A stretch of DNA of 64,000 nt from DASQYE01 sp036389675 (GTDB lineage: Bacteria; Acidobacteriota; Blastocatellia; Pyrinomonadales; Pyrinomonadaceae), in NCBI GenBank assembly GCA_036389675.1, contig DASVWI010000003.1, forward strand, positions 1 to 64,000. Direction: 5' to 3'. The position numbers and the translations under genes are program-made. Every line of letters begins with the position of its first letter. Position 1 is the first letter of the stretch. The notes below the pieces were generated by a model that saw only the letters and a list, made by a program, of their open reading frames with translations, had not been told where the DNA came from and ran no database searches. Positions 10,121 through 20,486 of the stretch are shown here, piece by piece.

Positions 10121-11565
10121 GCATGAAGGCCGTCATCTTCCGCCCTATCCTGCTCCCGCCGACGGAGAGTGTCGAGGATCGCATCCTTCGTGGCGCGCAC
10201 GCGAGCCGGAGGGTTGCCGAAGGCGGAGGCCAGATGCCGCTGCTCTTTGGTTTTCTCCGGCGAGCGGTCTTGGGTGTAGAGCGTCTCGCGGTGGTAGTTG
10301 ATGGCGTAGTCCGTGTCCTTCAGCACGTGCCCGGTCAGGACTGCCACCACGTCCTCGCCCGCTTTGACCTGACCATTCGAGACCATTCGCCTGAGCCCTG
10401 CGACCGTCGTTGCGGAGGCGGGCTCGCACCCTATGCCGTCGCGCCCGATCATCGCCTTCGCGTCCGCTATCTCCTGCTCGCTCACGCTGAGGACGCTTCC
10501 GCCCGTCAACAGCACGGCACGCAGCGCCTTCTTCCATGAGACGGGAGCGCCGATCTTGATCGCCGTCGCAAGGGTTTGCGGATGCTCCACGGGCGTTAAA
10601 GACTCTTCAGCGGCGCGCTCAAGCGCTGAGGCGCGTAAAGCGGAGTCGGCGGGAGCTGCGAACAGATGCGCGAAAGGCGCAGCGCCCTCTGCCTGCACGA
10701 CGGAGAGGCGCGGCAGCCTTTCGATCAGACCAAGCTCGTACAGCTCTTTCAATCCCTTGCCGAGCGCAGTGCTGTTGCCCAGATTCCCGCCCGGCACGAC
10801 GATGTGATCGGGCACGCGCCACCCGCGTTGTTCCAGTAGCTCGGCGGCGACCGTTTTCTGTCCCTCGATGCGGAACGGGTTGATCGAATTGACCAGATAG
10901 ATCGATTCGTCTTCGGCCAGCTCGCGTATGACGCGCATCGCGTCGTCGAAATTACCATCCAGCTCAAGCACCGCCGCCCCGTAGTCAAGGCTCTGCGCCA
11001 GCTTCGCATGACTGATCTGCCCGCGCGGCACGAGGATGGCGCATTGCAGGCTTGTGCGCGCGGCATAGGCGGCCAGACTCGCCGCCGTGTTGCCCGTGCT
11101 GGCGCACACCACCGTGCGCGCTCCGAGGATAACGGCCTGCGTCACGGCTGTCGTCATCCCCGTGTCCTTGAATGAGCCCGTCGGATTAGTGCCCTGATGC
11201 TTGAGCGAGAGCGCGTCCAGCCCACAGTAGGCGGCTGATCGCGGCGCATCATAAAGCGGCGTATTGCCTTCCACGAGCGTCACGACCGGCGCGTCGTCCG
11301 CAAACGGCAGCAACTCGCGATAACGCCAGACGCCGCTGCGGTCGCGCACCTCAAGGGACGCGCGCCGCTCATGCCAGAGCGCCTTCAGACGCTCGCCGCC
11401 CATCGCCTCCACTTTCGTGCCAGCATCCCTTTCAATGTCGAGCAACCCGCCACAGCGCGGGCAAACGTAGAGGCGCTCGTCCACACCGAAGCGCTCGCCG
11501 CAACCCTGCTCGATACAGTGCTGCGAGGCGCGCGCGGATCTGATGCTGTTCTCCTGAATACTCAT
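10117..11565 (-). CDS. thrC: Threonine synthase with N-terminal zinc-ribbon-like segment
   Basis: A 482-aa PLP enzyme converting O-phosphohomoserine to threonine. The PLP lysine is in the motif NPTGSFKDTGM (about residue 150). Residues about 17-45 contain two pairs of cysteines (CIEQGC and CPRCG) that look like a small zinc ribbon, as in many archaeal-type threonine synthases. The start overlaps the lysC stop by 4 bases (ATGA), and the stop overlaps the thrB start the same way, so the three are translated together. The C-terminal 45 residues are charged and probably flexible. Confidence 0.94.
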   Translation of the reverse strand: MSIQENSIRSARASQHCIEQGCGERFGVDERLYVCPRCGGLLDIERDAGTKVEAMGGERLKALWHERRASLEVRDRSGVWRYRELLPFADDAPVVTLVEGNTPLYDAPRSAAYCGLDALSLKHQGTNPTGSFKDTGMTTAVTQAVILGARTVVCASTGNTAASLAAYAARTSLQCAILVPRGQISHAKLAQSLDYGAAVLELDGNFDDAMRVIRELAEDESIYLVNSINPFRIEGQKTVAAELLEQRGWRVPDHIVVPGGNLGNSTALGKGLKELYELGLIERLPRLSVVQAEGAAPFAHLFAAPADSALRASALERAAEESLTPVEHPQTLATAIKIGAPVSWKKALRAVLLTGGSVLSVSEQEIADAKAMIGRDGIGCEPASATTVAGLRRMVSNGQVKAGEDVVAVLTGHVLKDTDYAINYHRETLYTQDRSPEKTKEQRHLASAFGNPPARVRATKDAILDTLRRREQDRAEDDGLHA

Positions 11566-13034
11566 ACGCTCGCTAAGGCATTCTCGCTCTCCGGATTATC
11601 GAAGCGGGAGGCGCGGCGTTGTAAGCCGAACTCGTTATGCACGGCGAGCACAGCCTCGCGCATCGCTCCCCTCTTGACCACGAAGGAGACATTGTACTCC
11701 GAAGACCCCTGCGCGATGGCGATGATATTGACGCCCCTGTGCCCGAGCGCGCTGAAGGTGCGACCGGCGATACCGGGCGTGCCGCGCATCTTATCGCCGA
11801 CCACGGCGACAATAGCGATCTCTGAATCGACGTTGATATGCTCGACCTGCTGGTGGGCCAAGTCCAGCTCGAAGGACTGTCGGAGAGCGATGACGGTTTG
11901 CGGAGCGTCCGCCGAATTCACTATCAGGCAGATGTCGTCGCCGGACGAAGATTGAGAGATGAGCAGCACGTTGGCGCGCACGCTCGCCGTGGCGGCGAAG
12001 GTCCTGGCCGCCACACCGGGGACGCCGACGATGCCGCGCCCGCCCACCGTGATGAGGCTCACGTCCGTGATCGCCGTGATCGCTTTGACACCGCGTGCTG
12101 TCGGGTGTCCGGTCTCCGTAATCTTTGTGCCCGGGCGCTCCGGCGCAAAGCTGTTGCGAATCCAGACCGGAATACCGGCCTCGACCACGGGCCGCAGGGT
12201 TTTCGGATGCAGCACTTTGGCCCCGAAATAGGCCAGCTCCGCCGCTTCGTTGTAAGAGATTTCCCTGAGCGTGCGAGCGTCCTCGACGAGGCGCGGGTCG
12301 GCGGTCAGCACCCCGTCCACGTCCGTCCAGATAATGACCTCGGAAGCCTTAAGCGCCGCCGCGAGGATGGTCGCGGAATAATCCGAGCCGCCACGGCCAA
12401 GCGTCGTCAGCGTCCCTTCCGCCGTCGCGCCTATGAAGCCCGTCACGACCGGAACCGTCCCCGCTTCCAGCAGCGGCGAGAGCACGGCTGAGGCGCGCTC
12501 GCTCGTCAGGCTCATCAAAGGCTCTGCCCCGCCGAAGATGTTGTTCGTGATGATCAACGCCGTCGCTTCAACGGCCTCGCTCTTGAGCCCAAGCTCGCAG
12601 AGCGCGCTCGCCAGCAGCCGCGCAGAGAGACGCTCGCCGGCGCTAGAGATGGCATCGAGCGCGCGCGGCGTCAACTCTCTGAGGAGCGCCGTGCCGCGAC
12701 ACAGGTTCGTCACCTCTTCAAGCACTTGCTCGGCTTCGGCGGCCAGCTGGGCACGACGTGCTCCGACGCTCACCAGCAGGTCAATGGCCGTCATGTGTTG
12801 CTCGCAGAGCGCGCTCAGGATTCCGAGCGCCGCCTGTGCGTTGCCCGTCTCCGCTTCACACGCCGCCGCGATGAGACGATTGGTCACACCGCCCATAGCC
12901 GAAACGACGGCGACCGTCGAGCCCTCGCCCGCGGCAGCGGCGTTGACCACTATCTCCGCGGCGCGACGAATACGGACGGCGTCGCCCATGGACGTGCCGC
13001 CGAACTTCATAATGCGTATCTTGTCTTTCATCAC
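11562..13034 (-). CDS. lysC: Aspartate kinase with C-terminal ACT domains
   Basis: A 490-aa monofunctional aspartokinase, the first step of the Lys/Thr/Met branch. The kinase motif KFGGTSMGD lies at residues 10-18, and LGRGGSDYSATILAAAL near 235 is the aspartate/ATP-binding region. Two ACT-like regulatory segments follow (about 325-400 and 405-480), so feedback inhibition by an end product is expected, but the inhibitor cannot be read from sequence. It is longer than the usual 400-460 aa and resembles the kinase half of ThrA-type enzymes, without a homoserine dehydrogenase domain. It starts 50 bases after the proA stop. Confidence 0.94.
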   Translation of the reverse strand: MMKDKIRIMKFGGTSMGDAVRIRRAAEIVVNAAAAGEGSTVAVVSAMGGVTNRLIAAACEAETGNAQAALGILSALCEQHMTAIDLLVSVGARRAQLAAEAEQVLEEVTNLCRGTALLRELTPRALDAISSAGERLSARLLASALCELGLKSEAVEATALIITNNIFGGAEPLMSLTSERASAVLSPLLEAGTVPVVTGFIGATAEGTLTTLGRGGSDYSATILAAALKASEVIIWTDVDGVLTADPRLVEDARTLREISYNEAAELAYFGAKVLHPKTLRPVVEAGIPVWIRNSFAPERPGTKITETGHPTARGVKAITAITDVSLITVGGRGIVGVPGVAARTFAATASVRANVLLISQSSSGDDICLIVNSADAPQTVIALRQSFELDLAHQQVEHINVDSEIAIVAVVGDKMRGTPGIAGRTFSALGHRGVNIIAIAQGSSEYNVSFVVKRGAMREAVLAVHNEFGLQRRASRFDNPESENALASV

Positions 13035-13083
13035 CTTATGGCTTCCTTCATTTGACGCCGTCGCGCTGCGCCACTTTCCGAGC

Positions 13084-14427
13084 TCATCCCTCCGCCTTTA
13101 TCTTCCTGTGCTTGAAGCTACGCTCGCCGCTACTGTAGGAGGCGACTGTCTGCCCAGAGCCTTCGAGCCTGTATTTGTAGGTGGTGAGACCTTCGAGGCC
13201 GACAGGCCCGCGCGCGTGCAGCTTGCCGGTGCTGATGCCGAGTTCCGCACCGAAGCCGTAGCGGAAGCCGTCGGCGAATCGCGTAGAGGCGTTGTGATAG
13301 ACGCCCGCCGCATCGACGCTCTCAAGAAAAAGCGCCGCCGCCGCGGGGTCTTCCGTGACGATGCACTCCGTATGGCCCGAGCCGTAAACGTGTATGTGCC
13401 GGATGGCCTCGTCGCTGCTTGCGACCACCTTGATAGAGATAATCAGGTCGGAATACTCCGTCGCCCAGTCTTCCTCAGTGGCGGCGGCGATGGACTTTGA
13501 GGCGGCGAGCGATAGGGTACGCGGGCAGCCGCGCACCTCGACCCCGGCGCAGAGGTATCGCTCGACCATCGCGGGCAGAAACTCGCTTGCGACCTCTTCG
13601 TGTACGAGCAGCGTCTCCGCCGCATTACACGCCGCCGGGTACTGCACTTTCGAGTCGAACGCTATCTCCCCGGCCTTACTTAGGTCGGCGGCCCGGTCGA
13701 CGTAGACGTGACAGATGCCTTCGCCGTGTCCGAGCACGGGGATGCGGCTATGCTCCGCGACATATCGCACGAACTCCTTCGAGCCGCGCGGAATAATCAA
13801 ATCTATCTCCCCGTCGCGCTCAAGCATCGAGCTTACGTCCTCGCGCGTGTGAAGAAGGTTGAGCGCGTCGGCGGGCACATCATCGAAACGGCGAAGCGCC
13901 TCGTGCCAGATAGAAACAAGCGCCTCGTTGGTGTGCGCCGCTTCAGCGCCGCCCTTCAGCAGCAGGGCGTTGCCGGACTTCAGAGCAAGCGCGGCGACCT
14001 GCGGGATAACATCCGGGCGCGACTCGAAGACGACGCCGACAACACCCAGCGGGCACGTCAACTTGTAAAGCGTCAGGCCGTCGTCCAATTCCGTGACGGC
14101 CAACTCGTGCCCGAGGGGATCAGCCAGCGCCGCCACCTCGCGTATTCCGGCGGCCATCTGCCTGACGCCGCGCGCGCTCGTCTGTAAGCGCTCGAACATA
14201 GAGCGCGTCATCCGGCCCTGCTCGACATCCGGCCTCGCGGCCCGGCAATCAAGCTCGTTGGCAGTGAGTATCTCCGCCGTCCTCTCTTCGATCAGAGCGG
14301 CGGCGGTCAGCAAAATCTCATCGCGACGCGCGACGGGAAGGACGGCCAGCGCACGCGAGGCGGCCTTTGCGCGACGCGCCACGTCCGCGACCTTCGATTC
14401 CTCCCTGACCTTCAGCGATTCGCTCAT
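13084..14427 (-). CDS. proA: Gamma-glutamyl phosphate reductase
   Basis: A 447-aa enzyme that reduces glutamyl-5-phosphate with NADPH in proline synthesis. The catalytic cysteine is in the motif QYPAACNAAETLLVH (about residue 270), as in all members. The N-terminal region (KAASRALAVLPVARRDEILL) and PRGSKEFVRYV are also typical. The start codon overlaps the proB stop as ATGA. The length is 20-30 residues above average, mostly at the C-terminus (after YKYRLEGSGQ). Confidence 0.95.
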   Translation of the reverse strand: MSESLKVREESKVADVARRAKAASRALAVLPVARRDEILLTAAALIEERTAEILTANELDCRAARPDVEQGRMTRSMFERLQTSARGVRQMAAGIREVAALADPLGHELAVTELDDGLTLYKLTCPLGVVGVVFESRPDVIPQVAALALKSGNALLLKGGAEAAHTNEALVSIWHEALRRFDDVPADALNLLHTREDVSSMLERDGEIDLIIPRGSKEFVRYVAEHSRIPVLGHGEGICHVYVDRAADLSKAGEIAFDSKVQYPAACNAAETLLVHEEVASEFLPAMVERYLCAGVEVRGCPRTLSLAASKSIAAATEEDWATEYSDLIISIKVVASSDEAIRHIHVYGSGHTECIVTEDPAAAALFLESVDAAGVYHNASTRFADGFRYGFGAELGISTGKLHARGPVGLEGLTTYKYRLEGSGQTVASYSSGERSFKHRKIKAEG

Positions 14428-15719
14428 CTCTTCTCCAACAGCACTATGTTGTCGCGCGTCACCAGCACGCGCGCCGGAAGCGCGCTCGCACCCGGCATCA
14501 TCATCTTCTTCTTTGTGCCCATCGCCCTGCTCTCTTCGATCAATGCCCTTGCCTCGGCGCTGGCGCAGTTGATAATGCCGCGCGCGAACTCGTGCCCCTC
14601 ACAGTCGGTGATGGCGACGACATCCTGCGGCTCGAACGCGTCTTCGACGCGCACGACGCCGGACGAGAGCAGGCTTGCCTTGCCGCCCATGATCGCATCG
14701 CGCGCGCCGTCGTTGACGACCAGACGCCCGCGCACACCCGCCGCGTAAGCTATCCAGCGGCGCTTGCCCGCCATGCGCGACCCCGACATGAAGGTCGTGC
14801 CCAGAGGCTCTCCGGCAAAGATGCGTTCCAGTATATTCGGCTCCGTCCCGTTGGCGATGACGGCCATGCCGCCCGCGCGCAGGGCTATCTGCGCCGCATC
14901 AAGCTTGGTGATCATCCCGCCACGCCCGCCCGCCGAAGGGCCGCCCGCCATCGCTCTGAGCTCCGGCGTAATCTCTTCCACCAGACCAATGACCGCGCTT
15001 TCTTCCCGCTCACTTGAGCGCGCGTCCTTCAAGCCACGAGCGCCGCCGGCGAAGAGCCCGTCGACGCTCGTCAGCAGGACAAGCGCATCCGAATCCAGCT
15101 TGCTCATCACGAGCGCAGCCAGCGCGTCGTTATCGCTAAAGACACGCTCCGCACCCTTGTTCAAATACTCAAGCTCTGCGGTCGAGACAGTATCGTTCTC
15201 ATTAACGATGGGCAGCACATTCAGCTTGAGCAGTTTCTCCATCGTGCGCCGCAGGTTACTGTACCTTCGCCAGTCCGTGAAGTCCCCTTCGGTAAGGAGC
15301 ACCTGCGCGATACGTATGTCATGCGCGCGAAAGAGCTGCTCATAAGCGTGCATCAGCAGGCTCTGGCCGATGGCGGCGCAAGCCTGTCTGGTCACGAGGT
15401 CGGCGAGCCTTGAGCGATGCAACCGCAGGCGTCCGGCCCCCAGCCCGACGGCCCCTGAAGAGACAAGCACCAGTTGGCGACCGGCCTGCTTTAGCCGGGC
15501 CATCGAATCAACGAGCGGCCCAACTCGCTCAAGGCAAACCTCGCCCGCGTCTCCGTTGACAATGCCCGTGCCCAATTTGACGACCACACGATGCGCCGCC
15601 CGTAAACGTCTCTGCCTCTCGCTCTCCGACTCCTCTTCAGTCATGACCTGATTCTGCCACGCCTCGCCCTCTTCTGGCGATTCGCGCAGAGCCATCAAGC
15701 CATATCCATCTTGTGTCAT
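14424..15719 (-). CDS. proB: Glutamate 5-kinase with PUA domain
   Basis: An enzyme of up to 431 aa that makes glutamyl-5-phosphate, the first step to proline. The amino acid kinase domain begins at VVVKLGTGIVN and contains LVSSGAVGLGAGRLRL and NENDTVS. A PUA domain occupies about the last 80 residues. The start is uncertain. The first ATG gives about 45 residues before the lysine of VVKLGTG, more than in known enzymes; in-frame ATGs at 15695 and 15644 would be closer to normal, but none has a clear ribosome binding site. First gene of the proline-threonine run. Confidence 0.93.
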   Translation of the reverse strand: MTQDGYGLMALRESPEEGEAWQNQVMTEEESESERQRRLRAAHRVVVKLGTGIVNGDAGEVCLERVGPLVDSMARLKQAGRQLVLVSSGAVGLGAGRLRLHRSRLADLVTRQACAAIGQSLLMHAYEQLFRAHDIRIAQVLLTEGDFTDWRRYSNLRRTMEKLLKLNVLPIVNENDTVSTAELEYLNKGAERVFSDNDALAALVMSKLDSDALVLLTSVDGLFAGGARGLKDARSSEREESAVIGLVEEITPELRAMAGGPSAGGRGGMITKLDAAQIALRAGGMAVIANGTEPNILERIFAGEPLGTTFMSGSRMAGKRRWIAYAAGVRGRLVVNDGARDAIMGGKASLLSSGVVRVEDAFEPQDVVAITDCEGHEFARGIINCASAEARALIEESRAMGTKKKMMMPGASALPARVLVTRDNIVLLEKR

Positions 15720-15745
15720 CGAACGTCAATGACAGGCGATTAGGA

Positions 15746-15850
15746 AATCAAAAGGGATGGACCGCAGATTGTCAGGACGAAGAAAATGCTTTGAAGCATT
15801 CATGCCTTCTGCTTTTTATCCTGACCCTCTGCGGTCCATCCCTTTTGATT
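15746..15850. repeat. Large inverted repeat between proB and glnA, probable glnA terminator
   Basis: The arms at 15746-15768 and 15828-15850 are perfectly complementary over 23 bases (AATCAAAAGGGATGGACCGC and following). Inside, GTCAGGA and TCCTGAC pair again, extending the structure. The centre contains ATGCTTTGAAGCAT, itself a palindrome. The element begins 14 bases after the glnA stop codon, so it can serve as its terminator. Confidence 0.8.
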
Positions 15851-15864
15851 GTGTGCTCAGAGTT

Positions 15865-17280
15865 TCAGATGTCGAAGTACATGCCGAACTCAAGCGGGTG
15901 CGGGCGCATGCGTAGCGGCTGAATCTCTTTCTCGCGCTTGTATGTAATCCAGCGATCGATCAGATCGGGTGTAAAGACATCGCCCTTGAGCAGGAAGTCG
16001 TGGTCGGTTTCGAGCGCGTTGAGCGCTTCGTCGAGCGAGCCGGGCAGTGATGGCACGTCCTTCAGGAGTTCCGGCGAGAGGTCGTAGATGTCCTTGTCGA
16101 GCGGCTCGCCCGGGTCGATGCGGTTCTGCACGCCGTCCAATCCGGCCATCAGCATCGCCGAGAAGGCCAGATAAGGATTGCAGCTGGGGTCGGGCGGGCG
16201 AAACTCAAGCCGCTTCAACTTGGGGTTCGTCGAGAACATCGGAATGCGAATCGCCGCCGAGCGATTGCGCGCCGAGTAGGCCAGATTGACGGGCGCTTCA
16301 AATCCCGGAACCAGCCGCTTGTAGCTGTTGGTCGTCGGCGCGGCGAAGGCCACGATGGCCGCCGCATGCTTCAACAACCCTCCGATGTAGTAGCGAGCCA
16401 TGTCGGATAGTCCCGCATAGCCATCGCCTGCGAACAGAGGCTTCTCGCCCTTCCACAGCGATTGATGACAGTGCATGCCTGAGCCGTTATCTCCGTAGAG
16501 GGGCTTCGGCATGAAGGTCGCCGCCTTGCCATGACGCTGCGCGACGTTGCGGACTGTGTACTTGAAGATTTGCAGATTGTCGGCGGTTCCGGTCAGCGTC
16601 GAGTAGCGAAAATCAATCTCGCACTGTCCGGCGGTGGCGACTTCGTGGTGGTGACATTCAACCTGTATGCCCGTCTTCTTCAATTCGCCCGCGACTTCCG
16701 AGCGAAAGTCCTGTAAGGAATCGAGCGGCGGCAGCGGCACGTAGCCCTCTTTGTTGCGAATGTGATAGCCGAGATTGGGAGAGCCGTTCTGCGTGTTGGT
16801 ATTCCAGATGGCTTCGGGGCTGTCCAGTGAGAAACCGGCTGCCTGACCTTCGTTTTGAAAGCGCACGTCGTTGAAGACGAAGAACTCCGCTTCGGGGCCG
16901 AAGTAGACCGTGTCGGCGAGCCCCGTGAATTTAAGATAACTCTCGGCGCGATGGCCGACGGCGCGCGGGTCGAGCCAGTAGCCCTTCTTCGTGATCGGGT
17001 CAACCACGTCCGCGATCAGGCACAACGTCTTCTCGCCCATGAAAGGATCAACCCAGTAGCGATACGCGTCCGGGATGAGCAGCATGTCGGATTCGTGAAT
17101 CGAAGCCCAGCCGCGCAAAGAGGAGGCGTCGAAACCGAACCCGTCTTCAAAAGAGCCTTCGGAAAGCTCCTCAATCGGAAAGGTCAGGTGATGCCACGCC
17201 CCGACCAGATCAGTGAAACGCACATTGACATAAGCCGCCTTCTCTTCGGCGGCAAACTTCAGGACTTCTTTAACGCTCAT
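15865..17280 (-). CDS. glnA: Glutamine synthetase type I
   Basis: A 471-aa GSI enzyme that makes glutamine from glutamate, ammonia and ATP. Visible family motifs include GFDASSLRGW near residue 50, PEAEFFVFNDVRF near 130, GNGSGMHCHQSLWKG near 265 and the glutamate-binding region NRSAAIRIP and LEFRPPDPSCNPYLA. Near residue 400 the sequence KDIYDLSPE matches the adenylylation loop of the GSI-beta subtype, whose tyrosine is AMP-modified, so adenylylation control is plausible. Monocistronic: hairpin downstream, long gap upstream. The promoter is not clearly visible. Confidence 0.96.
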   Translation of the reverse strand: MSVKEVLKFAAEEKAAYVNVRFTDLVGAWHHLTFPIEELSEGSFEDGFGFDASSLRGWASIHESDMLLIPDAYRYWVDPFMGEKTLCLIADVVDPITKKGYWLDPRAVGHRAESYLKFTGLADTVYFGPEAEFFVFNDVRFQNEGQAAGFSLDSPEAIWNTNTQNGSPNLGYHIRNKEGYVPLPPLDSLQDFRSEVAGELKKTGIQVECHHHEVATAGQCEIDFRYSTLTGTADNLQIFKYTVRNVAQRHGKAATFMPKPLYGDNGSGMHCHQSLWKGEKPLFAGDGYAGLSDMARYYIGGLLKHAAAIVAFAAPTTNSYKRLVPGFEAPVNLAYSARNRSAAIRIPMFSTNPKLKRLEFRPPDPSCNPYLAFSAMLMAGLDGVQNRIDPGEPLDKDIYDLSPELLKDVPSLPGSLDEALNALETDHDFLLKGDVFTPDLIDRWITYKREKEIQPLRMRPHPLEFGMYFDI

Positions 17281-18645
17281 AATTTTTCCTCTGAAATTTA
17301 TAGAATGGATTTAAGATCAAGGCTCTGAAAGGGAATACAACGCGCGCGCCGAGCCAGCCGTGATCGGCTGCCGGTTGGCGTAAGCCTTTTCGCGCCAACC
17401 GCTCACGAAGCGATCAGGCGGTGTTCCGAAGATTCTTTCTGACAACTTCCATGCCAACGCCGTCGGGTGCGTCGGGTTGCGGGGCGAATTCGTGGCTTGA
17501 TAAAGAGTTATAAGCTCGGCGTGGCGCGCGCCGTGAGAATCCTGCCGGGACGCGCGAGACATTTTCGTTAGCGCCAAAGATATCAACAACAAATTTGTAG
17601 CTCGCGCTCCCTTCTATCGCCCGACGAAAAGAGTCGTCCTGAAGAAGTCGGTCGAGGCTCGGGCGGCGTGCTCTTGTTTCAGGCGTAGACCTGAGCGAAA
17701 CGCCGTGCGCTGTCGACCTCTCGCGCTTGAGAGTTGGCCTGAGGGGCGACAATTTTGTATCGGCCCGCGGAGTAAACAACAAAAAAGTCGCCGCGCGTTC
17801 GTGCCTGAGAATTCAGGAAACGCGGAATAGATCAGGCAAAGCGCCATCTACGGCTCGCAACGGGCCGTGAAGCGTCCTTCGGTATGAGGCTTGCTATTGA
17901 GGGCAGCAGCTTTCAATGGCCTGCTAAAGAATGTCGGCGCAGAAGATGGCCGCTTTAATTCACGTCTCGGAAAAGAGGAACGTATGGCGCTTATACTCAA
18001 AGGGGGAGAGTTTATTGCTACTGAGGCTCTCAGTGAGAGCGTGCTGCTCGGGCTCATGGGTCTCGCCCGTAACAGGAGATTGCTCCTCAACGGGCTGGAA
18101 ATGGGGGCACAGGATTTAGCCCGTCTGGCCGAAGAAGCGCAGCGGACGGGAAGACCCGTCTGGCCTCAGGCATCGCAAGGCGCGGGCAACTGTTAACTCT
18201 AAAGCTCACACCGGCGTGATATACACCAGCCCTACGTACGCACGAGAGTAGATCAACAAGATGGCCGCCCGCACTCATAGCTTCAAACATAGTCACAACG
18301 CAGACCGGGACATAGACGCCTCGCCTCGGGCAAACCCATCGAGAGAAGGTGCTGGCACACGCCGCAAGGCGGCTGACCATAGACCACACTCACACAGAGC
18401 CCTTAGACATCTCGCGACTCTTCCGAACCTTTCTTAAGATCGAAGACCAATGATTGGAGGCGGCGCTGCATCCGGGCGCGTCAAGTGGCGACGGCTCGCA
18501 GTTTCCTTCTCGAATTGCCCGGATCCTGCAAAGCGAGCCGCGAATCTCTGCCTATGAAGCGCGGCGCGCACTCCGGCGGGATGCTCGTCCGGAGCGATGA
18601 GTCGCGCCCGACCCGCGAGCGCCAATTTAGCCAGCCCCACTGTTT
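17281..18645. other. 1.36-kb region with few or no genes
   Basis: No long gene with a family signature. Several 60-120-codon open frames occur on both strands between 17317 and 18090, but they overlap each other, lack ribosome binding sites and look like chance frames in GC-rich DNA. The only small frame I would keep is at 17984-18196, listed separately. I find no tRNA, tmRNA, RNase P or other known RNA. The glnA promoter must lie at the left edge, reading left. Confidence 0.4.
17984..18196 (+). CDS. Possible 70-aa protein of unknown function
   Basis: ATG at 17984 preceded by AAGAGGAACGT, a reasonable ribosome binding site. The predicted peptide begins MALILKGGEFIATEALSE and continues with a leucine-rich helical section (VLLGLMGLARNRRLLLNGLEMGAQDLARLAEEA). 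Composition is protein-like and no membrane segment is obvious. No homologous family comes to mind. It could be a chance frame. Confidence 0.35.
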   Translation: MALILKGGEFIATEALSESVLLGLMGLARNRRLLLNGLEMGAQDLARLAEEAQRTGRPVWPQASQGAGNC

Positions 18646-20350
<1,705 letters not shown>

Positions 20351-20352
<2 letters not shown>

Positions 20353-20486
20353 AAAAGCAAGGATGAAGAGGCCGCGTTGACATACAGTCAGTACCGCCTG
20401 CGGTAGCGGGCGGGTCTCAAGTGACGCTTACACCCGCCCGCTACCGCAGGCGGTACTGACCTGCATTGTTGCCGCCTTCATCCTTT
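20351..20486. repeat. Heptad repeat family B copy 1, containing a nested palindrome
   Basis: The left flank AGAAAAGCAAGGATGAAGAGG (from 20351) and right flank GCCGCCTTCATCCTTTATG match the ends of the other family B elements (35775, 41124). Between them lies the 29-bp palindrome described in the next entry. The right flank runs into the ATG of ppc at 20487. Confidence 0.7.
20387..20460. repeat. Perfect 29-bp palindrome, family A copy 1
   Basis: Arms 20387-20415 and 20432-20460 are perfectly complementary over 29 bases, beginning GTCAGTACCGCCTGCGGTAG and ending GCGGGCGGGT. The 16-nt loop starts CTCAAGTG. The same arm recurs at 23285-23361, with the loop in the opposite orientation, and in degraded form at 28521-28565. 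Confidence 0.9.
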
